A DNA stretch of 30,328 nt from the NCBI GenBank assembly GCA_900128585.1, contig LT642230.1, positions 1-30,328 on the forward strand. Reading direction: 5' to 3'. Origin of the DNA: Stramenopiles sp. TOSAG23-3 (lineage: Eukaryota > Sar). The translations under genes were made by a program, and so were the position numbers. Each line of letters opens with the position of its first letter. Within the stretch, counting starts at the first letter, position 1. Below the pieces are notes generated by a model. It had not been told where the DNA came from, did not search any database, and saw only the letters and a program-made list of their open reading frames with translations. Positions 9,188-18,241 of this stretch are shown piece after piece.

Positions 9188-9509
9188 TTTCCTCTTCTTT
9201 CTTCTTGTTTCTTTCTTCTTTCTTCTTGTTTCTTGTTTCTTCTTTCTTTCTTTCTTCTTTTTCTTTCTTTCTTTCTTCTTGTTTCTTTCTTCTTTCTTCT
9301 TGTTTCTTGTTTCTTCTTGTTTCCTCTTCTTCTTGTTTCTTCTTTCTTTCTTTCTTTCTTCTTTCTTTCTTTCTTCTTTCTTCTTTTTCTTTCTTTCTTT
9401 CTTCTTTTTCTTTCTTTCTTCTTTCTTCTCTCCTCTTCTTCTTCTTTCTTTCTTTCTTTCTTCTTTCTTCTTTCTTTCTTCTTCTTCTTTCTTCTTCTTC
9501 TTTCTTCCC
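9188..9509. repeat. About 320-bp CTT/CTTT/CTTG repeat tract
   Basis: This tract is composed of CTT and CTTT units. The first half has regularly interspersed CTTG units, and the second half is purely pyrimidine. It lies 274-595 bp upstream of the AIRIM-like gene on the sense strand. Mirror-symmetric homopyrimidine DNA of this kind can form triplex (H-DNA) structure. Confidence 0.9.
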
Positions 9510-9782
9510 GATTTTTATTAAATAGTGGTAGAAGTAGGGTATTAATAATCATCCAACACAACAACAAACAAGAAAAAATGCTTCGTCCAACCCGGCAAAT
9601 TTCCGAAATTGTTCCAAACGATTCGATTGAATGAAAATGGTAACAAAACGGCCATTTTTGTGAAGTAGAGGTAATAACGAAGGTGGAATCTCATTTGGAT
9701 AGTTTTGTATCGGAACAGTTGAAAATTCCATAGCTGGTATCGTTTCGTTGTTTTATCACGCCGATATTGTACTGTAGGTAAC

Positions 9783-10391
9783 ATGAGCAAGTCGGGCCAG
9801 GACGCAGAACCTATGCCTTTGCCGACGTTAAAACTGTACGAGTGTTATGCTCGGTTGGAAGATTGTATAGAGAAATGGGAAGAAGTTAGTGAAATTGGTC
9901 TTCGGGCACTATCGATGGTGTGCCAAAGTGTCCCTCAAATAGAACATTTGGTGCCTGCGCAAGACCATGCGATTAATTACCCTACGTTCGCGTCCAAAAC
10001 GGAAGCGTCAATTGAAGTGCTTCTGGAGAGTGCCGCGTCTCTTCAGAAATGCTTGGAAAGCATGCAGGAGGTCATGGACGAAGCGAAAGGGTTTACAAGA
10101 GGGATAGGGGCGAGCAAAGACGGCGTAGAAAAGGTGTTACTAAATAGGGGACAGTCGCAGTCCAAGTGTTCCGCGTCGGATTGGATAAATTTTCTCTCTG
10201 TCCAGTTTGAAATGTACAAAGCGGACTACCAGATGAAGCGGGGAATCTGCCAAAAGATTACGGAAGACAAAGTCGTCAGGCACAACCATGTTATGAAGAT
10301 GAAGCTGATGTGGGAACACCAGCCAAGCATCGACGAGGCGGTGGTCGGGTATATAAATGAAAGACTAAAGCACGACCACGTGCTTTCGTAA
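9783..10391 (+). CDS. AIRIM/C1orf109-like small helical protein (putative ribosome-maturation factor)
   Basis: This 202-aa, mostly helical protein has no low complexity. Its layout resembles the metazoan AIRIM (C1orf109) family. There is a first helix with a tryptophan (CIEKWEEVSEIGLRALS), a middle FASKTEASIEVLLESAASLQ segment, and a C-terminal block SASDWINFLSVQFEMYKADY then MKRGICQKI. That block parallels the ADMLEWL...Y..SYLKRKYL pattern of AIRIM. In animals AIRIM acts with AFG2-type AAA ATPases in recycling factors from pre-60S ribosomal particles. The match is weak and from recall only; a hypothetical helical protein is the safe alternative. The start is ATG 9783. The gene ends 50 bp from the stop of the convergent kinesin gene. 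Confidence 0.6.
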   Translation: MSKSGQDAEPMPLPTLKLYECYARLEDCIEKWEEVSEIGLRALSMVCQSVPQIEHLVPAQDHAINYPTFASKTEASIEVLLESAASLQKCLESMQEVMDEAKGFTRGIGASKDGVEKVLLNRGQSQSKCSASDWINFLSVQFEMYKADYQMKRGICQKITEDKVVRHNHVMKMKLMWEHQPSIDEAVVGYINERLKHDHVLS

Positions 10392-10441
10392 ATAACCATT
10401 TTATGAGTCTACTTCGTAAGATCAAAACACACTTATCTCCT

Positions 10442-13198
10442 CTAGTTCCCCTCGATGTAAACACTTCCACTCCGCTTGACGTGAATCCGTTGCTTCGGAG
10501 AGTTTGTCGTCCCCGCAACTATCGGACTGCTAAAGTTCTTCCCGTTGGAACCCCTGGGCCTCGCCATGCTGCCACTTCCGCCGCCGCTGCTACTGCTGCT
10601 TCGGGGAGTGCCCATGCTCGACCCAGTCGGTGAATCTCTGTTCGTTCTCAAGACATTGACAACTTCCGAAAACCCAGCGACTCGGCCGCTCGGGCTCCTT
10701 GCCCCTCGGGGGGTTCCGTTGAACCTGGGGGTGGCCGCGCCCTGGCTAGCTGCCGTATGCCGATTCGACAGGATGGACCGAATTTTCTTCACCGAGCTCT
10801 CCGTCTGGTTCTCGTACGTGCTAAGCTTCCGTCGAAGTTCCTTGTTTTCCAGTGCCAACTCTTCGTGCTCTATCTCAAGGTGGGCCAGTCGACTGTTCGT
10901 GTCCTCCATGGTCTTCCAAAAGGACGTGCGCTCTATTTCTAACGTGTTCTCCAATTCCACCACGGCGTCAGATGACAGCTGCTTCCCACCGTCGCCGGAG
11001 CCGGTGTAATTGTGGGCCAGCGCTCGGGCCCACTCGTCTCGCTGCTTGGCATGCCCTGAAATGAGCTGTTCGCGCTCTTTCGTAAACAGTTCGACTGCAT
11101 TCCGCAGCTCTTTCAGCTCTTCGCCCTCTGTGCCCCCGAGGCCTTGCGCACTCTCCAACTCTCGTATCTTGGCGTTCTTTCCCTTGAGCATATACTTTAA
11201 TTTTTGAATCTCTTTCCTCGCCTTTTTCAGCTCCTCCATCTCCTCCTCGCTCGTGAGCAAGTTTTCTACCTGCGCGCGCAAGGCCTGGACGTCTACTTGC
11301 AGCTTCTCTTTTCTTTTCATCTCGTCTATGTTTTTCTCCGCCGCCGCAAGCTTGCCCTTGTACTCTTCGATGGTCAGCCTCGTCCCCGGCGTCGTCGATG
11401 CCGACGGCGGCGCGAACGGGGACGTGAGAGTGCTTGCGTGCGCGCGGTCTGAACCGACCCCTTGGCCCCCCCTTTGGGCCGTTGACACGTCGTCCGAGCC
11501 TGTGAATATCACTTCCAGTTTCGTTGAAAGCTCCTGGTTCAGCTCGATCTGCTCCATGAGCGTCCGCTCCAGTATGTCCGCGTCCGTGCCTTTCTGCTCG
11601 GCTTCCGAGAGCTTCTCATTGAACTCGGCCAGCATCAGCTGCTCCCTGGCTTTCGCTTTCCCTTTCTCCTCTCGCAGACCGTCCACGGTCTCGTCGAGGC
11701 GGGTCTGCAACCACTTAGCCATGGTCTCGTAATCGATATTCTCGTTGGCAGAGGGGCTTAGGGTTACCTTTTTCGCGCGGGTCCCGAACAGGAGAGAGTT
11801 CATCGTTTCCGGGCAGTGCTTGTCTTCGGGGGCTATGTTTACTATGAGGGAGACGCAGCTGTTCCCCGAGAGCGCGTCGCAGAGAAGGTGGGTCAGCTTG
11901 CTGTCGCGCCACGGGACGAACGATGTCTTTTTCCTCCCCGGTTTGGAGAGGGACGCGATGGTGTTCCCAAGGGCACAGAGCGATTTGTTTATCGACTTGG
12001 TCTCTCGCAGCTGAATCCCGGTCGGGTGGGTCTTGCTGGCACGCTCGGAGCCGGCCAAATCCACGCAGGTAAACTTGGAGTTCAAGGTCCTCCCCTCAAA
12101 GGAATTCCCGCCTCGCACATCTTCTTTCTCGATCAATACTTGGAAGATTGCGTGGCTACGGCTCGACGACTGGTTCATCGTTGTCGCGGCAACCACTTTC
12201 TTCCGCGAACCCTTTTGCAAGAGCGATAGAATCTGGTGGGCCGACGTGACCCGATGCACGGACAGCCCGGCGACGTACGGCTTCCCGTTATGCTCGCGTA
12301 TCTTCAAGGGGTGCATCTTTCGCCCCCCGCCGGTGTCGCCCCCCCTCGGGGTCCGGGCGGGCCCCGTCCCGATCAGGTCGTAAATGTTCTCCAAGTACAG
12401 CTGCATGTACGTGACGTACACCTTGTACTCAAACTTGCCTTTGTCCCGGTCGATGCGCTCGAAGACGTCGTGGGCTGCGCGAGGGATAACGCCGAGCGCC
12501 CTGGCATCTTCCGCCGTCACCCTCAGGGCGTCGGTGCTGGGGCCAAAGACGGTGTGGGTTTTCCCTGCACCGGTTTGGCCGTACGCCACGACGCAGGCGT
12601 TCACTCCCCCCATCACGTTGTCAATCAAAGGCCCTGCAACCGTTCTATATACCTCTGCTTGGTTCGCCGACCCAGAGAAGACATGGTCAAAATGAAATTT
12701 GCTTTCGGGCCCCCCGTTTCGTTTTTGCCGGTTCGTCAGGACCACTACGCTCGGGGGTGGCGGGGTCGGCGCAATCTCCTCGCCGTCTGGCCCGTACGCA
12801 GGCGGGGCAGATGCAGGGTCGTAGTGATCAGTTGGGTTTACCAGGCGAGAGCAGCTGCAGGCAGCGTTCCCGTAGATGTTCGGCCTCATTCGCGCCGACA
12901 CCACCACCCGTACCAGGCGGCTGGCTGCCAACGAGTCGGGGAACTTGGTGTTCAGCCGCAGTTGTTTCTCCTTCAACTGCTGGGCCTCAGGCATGGTGTA
13001 CATGCCAAAGTACGTCCCGTTCTCTACCTCCGCCGGCGATTTTGGTTTTTCAGCGCTAAACTCACCTTCGCCAAGCGCATTTGCGCCTTGAAGCTCATTG
13101 CCAGGCCTTGCGTTCGACGGGAACGGGGTAAACACCGGGCTGCCGTTTGGAGTACCGGACGCTGACGCTTGTTGTAAGCTCGACGGCGAGGAGTACAT
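10442..13198 (-). CDS. N-terminal-motor kinesin, family uncertain (ARK-like neck)
   Basis: This plus-end-type kinesin has 918 aa from ATG 13196-13198; the open frame continues to a TTG at 13240. A 90-residue disordered leader precedes the motor at about 94-481. The motor has P-loop GQTGAGKT at 207-214, switch I NQSSSRSH at 342-349 and switch II DLAGSE at 380-385, so it should be an active ATPase. It carries a proline-rich insert (about 119-150) between the first strands and a Gly-rich insert near 279-294. The neck segment ENIDYETMAKWLQTRLD resembles plant armadillo-repeat (ARK) and related orphan kinesins, but no armadillo repeats are seen. Coiled coils cover about 485-565, 607-690 and 750-810. 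The tail is Ser/Gly/Pro/Arg-rich and basic. Cargo and subfamily are not determinable. Confidence 0.93.
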   Translation of the reverse strand: MYSSPSSLQQASASGTPNGSPVFTPFPSNARPGNELQGANALGEGEFSAEKPKSPAEVENGTYFGMYTMPEAQQLKEKQLRLNTKFPDSLAASRLVRVVVSARMRPNIYGNAACSCSRLVNPTDHYDPASAPPAYGPDGEEIAPTPPPPSVVVLTNRQKRNGGPESKFHFDHVFSGSANQAEVYRTVAGPLIDNVMGGVNACVVAYGQTGAGKTHTVFGPSTDALRVTAEDARALGVIPRAAHDVFERIDRDKGKFEYKVYVTYMQLYLENIYDLIGTGPARTPRGGDTGGGRKMHPLKIREHNGKPYVAGLSVHRVTSAHQILSLLQKGSRKKVVAATTMNQSSSRSHAIFQVLIEKEDVRGGNSFEGRTLNSKFTCVDLAGSERASKTHPTGIQLRETKSINKSLCALGNTIASLSKPGRKKTSFVPWRDSKLTHLLCDALSGNSCVSLIVNIAPEDKHCPETMNSLLFGTRAKKVTLSPSANENIDYETMAKWLQTRLDETVDGLREEKGKAKAREQLMLAEFNEKLSEAEQKGTDADILERTLMEQIELNQELSTKLEVIFTGSDDVSTAQRGGQGVGSDRAHASTLTSPFAPPSASTTPGTRLTIEEYKGKLAAAEKNIDEMKRKEKLQVDVQALRAQVENLLTSEEEMEELKKARKEIQKLKYMLKGKNAKIRELESAQGLGGTEGEELKELRNAVELFTKEREQLISGHAKQRDEWARALAHNYTGSGDGGKQLSSDAVVELENTLEIERTSFWKTMEDTNSRLAHLEIEHEELALENKELRRKLSTYENQTESSVKKIRSILSNRHTAASQGAATPRFNGTPRGARSPSGRVAGFSEVVNVLRTNRDSPTGSSMGTPRSSSSSGGGSGSMARPRGSNGKNFSSPIVAGTTNSPKQRIHVKRSGSVYIEGN

Positions 13199-13528
13199 TG
13201 GTATACACGCACAATACAGCAAATAAAAAGAACAGAGCAAAATATAAACGAATCAAACGAAGAAATGCCAAATTGGGCTTACAAAAAGTCAACTCAAACT
13301 ATCTCAAACGCATTCCAACACTTTCTTTTCAGTGTTTTGAAATATATACAATACGCCATCACAAACATATAGTATACATATATCCAAGAAGTGATTCATG
13401 TCGCATTTTAAAATTATTTTTTTGGAAACCAACAACCCTTTTATTCGTTTTGTATTCTAATGTGTTTTGATAGGGATATTTATTACATAGGCATATCATT
13501 GGGTTGGTTTCAGAGAGAGAGTTGAGAT

Positions 13529-13619
13529 TTTTTTCTCCTTCTCTTCTTCTTCTTTCCTTCTTCCTTCTTGGAGCGAGAGGAGAGGAAAAAAAAAGAAGAA
13601 AAAAAGAAAGAAAGAAGGA
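13529..13619. repeat. Back-to-back CT and GA tracts, imperfect inverted repeat
   Basis: Positions 13529-13569 are almost all pyrimidine and 13570-13619 almost all purine. The two arms are roughly self-complementary and could form a long imperfect hairpin. The GA arm is CT-rich on the sense strand of the kinesin gene and lies about 370-420 bp upstream of its ATG. Confidence 0.8.
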
Positions 13620-13944
13620 TCGAAGATCCAAAAAATAATAATAAAAATAGAGAATATCTGTATTCTAAAATCATTGAATACCTATAATTAAGTACAGACC
13701 AAAGACGTTTAAAAATTGGCATTTAAACCCTATTATAAACCATATATCTAACCACAATCTTAACCCTAACACTGAATGTGGCGTGCGTTTCATGGCTTTG
13801 CTTGAATTCAGAATACAGGAATGTACAGGCAACAGCATCAGCCATCTGTAGTAGTATACTAGTACTACCCAACAATAAATTTTAAAAAAATGGCCAGCAG
13901 CTTTAGGAGGATATCTATGCTATATGCCTTCTATTTATTTATTT

Positions 13945-13983
13945 TTTCTTTCTTTCTTCTTTTCTTCTTCTTCTTCTTCTTCC
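13945..13983. repeat. CTT tract upstream of the coiled-coil gene
   Basis: This is a short (CTTT)n and (CTT)n tract on the sense strand, about 260-300 bp upstream of the ATG at 14242. Confidence 0.85.
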
Positions 13984-14241
13984 AACAAAAAAAAACAAAA
14001 AAACAACCACCACCACCAGAAGAGCAATAACTTTAGCATTTCTTGTGACAAAAAGAAAGTGAAGAAAAGGTTGAGATAAGATAAGAAGTCATATACATAC
14101 AAAACGTAGAATTCAAGATATAGAAACCGACAGTAGAACAAAGGTTTTGATATAGTTTACCCACGGTTCATTCATTCAATCATTTATTGACGGAGACGTA
14201 TAGTACGTTTACTTCCGAAGCATTCATAGTCGTTTGTTGAT

Positions 14242-15519
14242 ATGGCGGCCCTGGCTCATTTCCGACTTCCGTTGCAGGACAAGTCCAACCAAGTTTCTGG
14301 TGACGGGAACGCACATTCTGGGAAAAAGATGTCAACGTTCGAGATGATATTCCGCAAAGCGGCAGAGAAGAAAGGGGCTGGGGACAAAGTGGAGAACGCT
14401 GCTTTGAACAAGCCAGTGAAAGAAATGGTGGCTGACATTGAGACGAAGGTAAAGACTCAGACTGCCAAGCCCGCAAAGAAGCTCGTTGGTAAACCCAAGA
14501 AAATCCCTGTCGCAAACAAGCCCGCTGATTCAAAGCAGGCGCCTGCCAAGACGGAAATTCGAACACGTATGCCAGCTAAGACGAGGCCGCAACGTAAAGT
14601 ACAAGGCGGAAAGGTGCTGGCCCCAAAAAGGCAAGCCTCGAAGATCGACCTTTCCGGCACGCGGTTTAGCAAAAAGGCGAAGCCTGCCCCGAAACGGGTT
14701 TGCAAGAAGCCCTCAGCGTCGGCATTGACCCGTGAACGGAGGATGCAGCTCGCGGACGCGAAGCGCCGCAAGCACAACTTTAATCAGCGCCAAATGGAGC
14801 GTTTTTCGCGCCAAACGCTCGTGAACATGGAGCAAGAAAAGAAGCGAAAAGAGCGGCAGGAATTGAGGGAAGCGTACGAGGAAGAGATGGAGATTAAAAG
14901 GCAAAAGATGAGAGAAGAAAAGGAACGTAGACAGGACGATGCAAGGCGAAGAAAAGCCGCACACAACGCGCAGCGTAAGCTGAAAGAGCAAAAATGCGAA
15001 GAAGAGAAGGCGTTCCGATACGATGTGTACAAGACCCGGACGGCGGAACGATCTGACGTCCTTCAGTACCACCGATGCGAGCAGCAGAAGAGGCGCCAGT
15101 CCATAATGGTCAGGGCCAAAGAGACACAGAGGCACCGTGAGATAAAACGGCAGGAAGAGGAACAGCAGCTGGAAGAAGACGTTCAGACACTTAGGGAGCA
15201 GAACGAAGTAGACGTTGCAGCAAAGACAGCCGTAGCATATGAAGCGCAAAGCGTACGAAAGGACATTATCAAGGAACGTAAGCGAATATTGGAGCAGGAA
15301 AAGCATTTAAAGAGTATAACAAAGTTGAAGCACGCAGAGCTGGAGCGGGACATGATCAACTGGGAGCAAGACACACGCCTGCACGAAGAGGAGCTTGAAG
15401 CGAGCCGCCGTTTTTCTGTAATGCCCGTCGCTTCGACGGGGATCAAAAAGCTCAATTCGATGTGGAAAGTGTTCCACGAAGCGTGCAAGGAAGAGGCAAC
15501 AAACCCCATAACAATGTAA
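14242..15519 (+). CDS. Highly charged coiled-coil / single-alpha-helix protein, unrecognised
   Basis: This 425-aa protein has two parts. Residues 1-165 are Lys/Ala/Pro-rich and basic, typical of disordered microtubule- or nucleic-acid-binding tails. A short conserved-looking helix MSTFEMIFRKAAEKK lies at about 30-44. Residues about 165-395 are dominated by Arg, Lys, Glu and Gln in helical runs (for example EERQ, KERR, RKDIIKERKRILEQEK), suggesting a long single alpha helix or coiled coil. The last 40 residues are more globular (SVMPVASTGIKKLNSMWKVF). No named family is recognised. A cytoskeletal or basal-body role is a guess based on composition. The start is ATG 14242, with AT-rich leader before it. 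It ends 147 bp from the convergent Myb gene stop. Confidence 0.8.
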   Translation: MAALAHFRLPLQDKSNQVSGDGNAHSGKKMSTFEMIFRKAAEKKGAGDKVENAALNKPVKEMVADIETKVKTQTAKPAKKLVGKPKKIPVANKPADSKQAPAKTEIRTRMPAKTRPQRKVQGGKVLAPKRQASKIDLSGTRFSKKAKPAPKRVCKKPSASALTRERRMQLADAKRRKHNFNQRQMERFSRQTLVNMEQEKKRKERQELREAYEEEMEIKRQKMREEKERRQDDARRRKAAHNAQRKLKEQKCEEEKAFRYDVYKTRTAERSDVLQYHRCEQQKRRQSIMVRAKETQRHREIKRQEEEQQLEEDVQTLREQNEVDVAAKTAVAYEAQSVRKDIIKERKRILEQEKHLKSITKLKHAELERDMINWEQDTRLHEEELEASRRFSVMPVASTGIKKLNSMWKVFHEACKEEATNPITM

Positions 15520-15666
15520 ATACACCTTGATTGATGAATTAGACCGTGTACGATACGTTAAAATTTACTTTCTTGGGAAACAAATAAACTAATTCGTTGG
15601 GCTGCCAACATGTACACATGAACCCAGTTAGCACCGTCGTTTGCACCTGGATGCTTTGTCATCACG

Positions 15667-17301
15667 TCATGTCGAGTTCCGGCCTGGCGTGCTAAGCGTT
15701 AGGAGGGCATTTGCAGTCTTGACCTCTTGGTCAATGGGGATGGTGATGGGCGTCGGGACGGCAATCGACTTGTTGCGCAACGTTTTCCCCTTTCGCATGA
15801 TGGTGGGCGGCGAGAAAGACTCCCTCTTGTTCGACGCAAAGTCTGGCGGAGTGGCCGTCCCTAGATGGCTTGGCGGGTCGTTTTCGCTCGTGGAGTCGTC
15901 TGAATCGGCAGAGTTCCACGGCGAATCGTCTTCATTGACCCCGTTTGAGCATACCGTCCCCTCTTGCTTGCGAAGTTCTAAGTTTTCGTCCAAGACTTCC
16001 GAGATGGCAACCCGAAGGCGAGCGATTTCTTCGTTCTTGTCTTTCAAGGCTTGCTTGAGGCCAGTCTCCGGCTCCCGCTGTGGTTCTGGTTGACCCATGG
16101 TCCCGAGAGCAGAATCAATACTTCTTCGCAGTTCCATACCGAGAAAATTGTACGTGGATTCCATAATTCGAGAGGGCGGGCACTCGGCACTGGCACCATT
16201 CCGGTACCGCTTGTTCATGTGATTGTGATGGCTCAACCGCAAGTAGTCACACGTGGTGTAAAAGGGCGACGACTGCTGTTTCTGCGCGGGCGGCATTTGT
16301 GCAACGACCCCGGCCTGAAAGGACTGCCTAGATACAGAGGCATTGGAGCTTATCTGCGCGGCGGTCGGCATCGACTTTGGTCGCTTTTGATTTCTGCTGC
16401 GAGGGCTTCGACTCCGAGGGCTCCGGCTTCGCGAACCACGACTGCGAGGGCTGATCCCGTTTTGTATACGAGACCGTATGGAGTAATACCTATTTTTTAC
16501 GGCATTTTCTGACCTTCCCCCGAGCTTCTTGGCGATCTCGCTCCACTTGTTTCCCATGGCCTTCTGGGCTTGCATCAACATGCTGTCTTCGGCCATGCTC
16601 CAGTCCGTCTTCTTCAATTCTGGATCAAGGTGGTTCTTCCATCGCTCTCGGCACTGCTTCCCGCTCCGGCCAGGGATGTGACAGGCAATGATTGACCACG
16701 TGTCGGTGCCGTAGACTTTCACAAACTTTGTCAATAGGCCGTCCTCGTCCTTCCGCCACGGGCCTTTGACGTTTGGTTTAATGCTGTGCCAACGTTTCGA
16801 TATCGCGCTTGGTGAAAAGGCCCGGAGCGTACCACTATGGGCCATGATATCCCACTGCCCTTCACCATGCTTCCGAACTGCATCGTGCAACGCATCGTCA
16901 TGCTCCCGGGCCCACCGGCCCGACTTCGCAATGACGGTGGTCGTAGTTACGGTCGAAGCGTCGCCTTCCCCCCCCGAAGACTCGTCGTCGGCAGAAATGG
17001 TGGTGGAGCTGCTGTCGCTCGTCACGATGTCCTTCGGTGACGTCTGCGCCGCGAGCCGGCTCGCTGGGGCGGCACCTATTTTAATGTTGCTGCTGGAGTA
17101 CGCCTGGGCCAAGAATTCTCTGTGCTCTGCGGCCGTGCTATCGTTCTTCGACGCCGGGGTCGGGCATTTCTTCTTCATGGGGCTGCCGATTGCAAGTGTT
17201 CCAAAGGACATGGCGTCGCAGGCATGTTTACGCTTACTATTTTTCACACCAGAGTCATCGCTGCCCCCATTTTTCCTTTGTATAGCTTTCCAACGATGCA
17301 T
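15667..17301 (-). CDS. Three-repeat (3R) Myb transcription factor
   Basis: This nuclear DNA-binding protein of the animal c-Myb / plant MYB3R type controls cell-cycle genes in those lineages. From ATG 17299-17301 it is 544 aa. Three consecutive Myb repeats lie at about 127-176, 178-227 and 229-278. Their spaced core aromatics are W130/W150/W171, W182/W202/W221 and W234/W253/Y272. R2 contains GRSGKQCRERWKNHLDP and R3 contains GRSENAVKNRYYS, both DNA-recognition helices. An Arg-Ser repeat (about 287-303) follows. A possible short coiled coil lies near 413-447 and an acidic Ser-rich stretch near 455-475. The frame stays open upstream to 17556, but that part is AT-rich and I treat it as leader. 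A Myb consensus site lies in its own 5' flank. Confidence 0.92.
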   Translation of the reverse strand: MHRWKAIQRKNGGSDDSGVKNSKRKHACDAMSFGTLAIGSPMKKKCPTPASKNDSTAAEHREFLAQAYSSSNIKIGAAPASRLAAQTSPKDIVTSDSSSTTISADDESSGGEGDASTVTTTTVIAKSGRWAREHDDALHDAVRKHGEGQWDIMAHSGTLRAFSPSAISKRWHSIKPNVKGPWRKDEDGLLTKFVKVYGTDTWSIIACHIPGRSGKQCRERWKNHLDPELKKTDWSMAEDSMLMQAQKAMGNKWSEIAKKLGGRSENAVKNRYYSIRSRIQNGISPRSRGSRSRSPRSRSPRSRNQKRPKSMPTAAQISSNASVSRQSFQAGVVAQMPPAQKQQSSPFYTTCDYLRLSHHNHMNKRYRNGASAECPPSRIMESTYNFLGMELRRSIDSALGTMGQPEPQREPETGLKQALKDKNEEIARLRVAISEVLDENLELRKQEGTVCSNGVNEDDSPWNSADSDDSTSENDPPSHLGTATPPDFASNKRESFSPPTIMRKGKTLRNKSIAVPTPITIPIDQEVKTANALLTLSTPGRNST

Positions 17302-17386
17302 ATTGATAACAATGAAATGACAATGGATGCTGTGGTTTCTGTATGATGTAAGTGTTTTTGTTTGAGACACTGCGTGTAGATAATTA

Positions 17387-17395
17387 TAACGGTTA
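17387..17395 (+). promoter_or_regulatory. Myb-type binding site (TAACGGTTA) in the Myb gene's own 5' flank
   Basis: TAACGGTTA fits the core of the MSA element (YAACGGYYA) recognised by plant MYB3R proteins and contains the c-Myb site YAACKG. It lies 86-94 bp upstream of the 3R-Myb ATG, a plausible autoregulatory position. Function is inferred from sequence only. Confidence 0.4.
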
Positions 17396-17624
17396 GTATA
17401 TAGTCGACGCCAAGAAGAATGCAGGACACGACCGAAGGCAACGCAATAAACGGATGAAGACAACGAACGATTAGAACTAGAAATCTCAATAGAATCAATC
17501 AAACAGATAACAAGTGAAACGATAAATAGATAAATTTCTGTATATAACCAAAACAAAATACTTTCGTTTCAAATGTACTACTATCTATAATACCGATCGA
17601 AACCTTTTGCGCGCGGGACACGAC

Positions 17625-17663
17625 ACGACGACGGGGTATTAAATAATAGAAGTAAGAAGCAAG
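17625..17663 (+). repeat. 39-nt dispersed repeat, copy A
   Basis: It is identical, in inverted orientation, to 30290-30328 at the right edge of the window. It contains ACGACGACGGGG followed by TATTAAATAATAG and a purine-rich end. It lies about 325 bp upstream of the Myb ATG. The right-hand copy is cut by the window, so the true repeat may be longer on the ACGACG side. Confidence 0.9.
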
Positions 17664-17738
17664 AAAAGAAGAAGAAAAAAAAGAAGAAGAAAAAAAGTGC
17701 GCCGCAACGAGGAAGATAAAATATTGACCAATTGATTT

Positions 17739-18018
17739 CATGCTGTGTCTATGTATACAATGAAGAAAAAAAAGAATGAGGAGATTTTATTTTTTATCTT
17801 TTTAATTCTATGCTGTATCTATATAAAAATAGATTTTTCAAATAAATTCTGTAATTGATTTTTTGACATCGAAATGCCTATGCTGTGTTTATGTTAATTC
17901 CTCTGAAATGTTTTCAAGAAAACGGTAAATCCGCTTTGGATGGTTCACAATTTGTTATACATTGAATAGCACTGAAAGTGTTTTGTTTTCATCCTAACAA
18001 TGCTGTCGATGTATTTTA
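17739..18018 (-). repeat. Four degenerate copies of a TATACATAGACACAGCAT-like motif
   Basis: Plus-strand copies begin ATGCTGTGTCTATGTATA (17740), ATGCTGTATCTATATAAA (17809), ATGCTGTGTTTATGTTAA (17880) and ATGCTGTCGATGTATTTT (17999), at spacings of about 70, 71 and 119 bp. Related copies lie at 24479 and 24600. Read on the minus strand, the sense of the downstream Myb gene, they end in ACACAGCAT or similar. The function is unknown; a promoter element or decayed tandem repeat is possible. Confidence 0.5.
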
Positions 18019-18241
18019 TACTTGTATTGATAAAGTATGTATTATAATTGATTTTTAGACCTATATAAATAGTTTTGAAAAGTTTACTACACTTTTATTT
18101 TTTTCCTTTTTTTTTTATATTATTTTTCTTTTTTTTTTTTTTTCGAAGAGAAAGAAATCCTTTTTTGTTGTTTCTTTTTGTTTTGTGTGTTGGTTGGCTG
18201 TTATTGGCTCAGTCGTCATATTGTATTTTATCCAAAACCAA

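Larger units (their letters stand above)
8316..9782. other. Divergent promoter region with long pyrimidine tracts
   Basis: This 1.47-kb region separates the divergently transcribed CFAP97-like (-) and AIRIM-like (+) genes. It contains two pyrimidine tracts, a very AT-rich middle (about 8640-9060), and a more balanced leader from 9510 to 9782 just before the AIRIM-like ATG. That leader includes two small upstream ORFs, one of 18 codons starting at 9578 and one of 10 codons starting near 9631. No conserved coding frame is visible. The long frames across 9070-9630 are simply translations of the CTT repeats. Confidence 0.6.
13199..14241. other. Divergent promoter region of kinesin and coiled-coil genes
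   Basis: This 1.04-kb AT-rich spacer separates the divergent kinesin (-) and coiled-coil (+) genes. It contains a CT tract immediately followed by a GA tract (13529-13619), which forms an imperfect inverted repeat, and a CT tract at 13945-13983. A single motif-like copy of ATGCTATATG lies near 13916. I see no gene or structured RNA. Confidence 0.6.
17302..18241. other. Myb 5' flank with repeated motif and dispersed repeat
   Basis: This 940-bp spacer lies between the Myb 5' end and the orphan gene's 3' end. Going away from the Myb ATG it holds a TAACGGTTA Myb-type site (17387-17395), a 39-nt repeat shared with the window's right end (17625-17663), a GA tract (17647-17698; CT-rich on the Myb sense strand), and four degenerate copies of an ATGCTGTGT-type motif (17739-18018). 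A T-rich run lies at 18095-18145. I see no gene. Confidence 0.6.

Noticed and set aside
9072-9634. Long frames on both strands across the CTT tract
   Set aside because: They encode only Phe/Leu/Ser or Lys/Arg/Glu runs and exist in several frames at once; they are repeat translations.
17739-18018. The 70-bp motif units as a snoRNA cluster
   Set aside because: The ACA-like ends are suggestive, but I could find no consistent hairpin or C/D boxes between copies.
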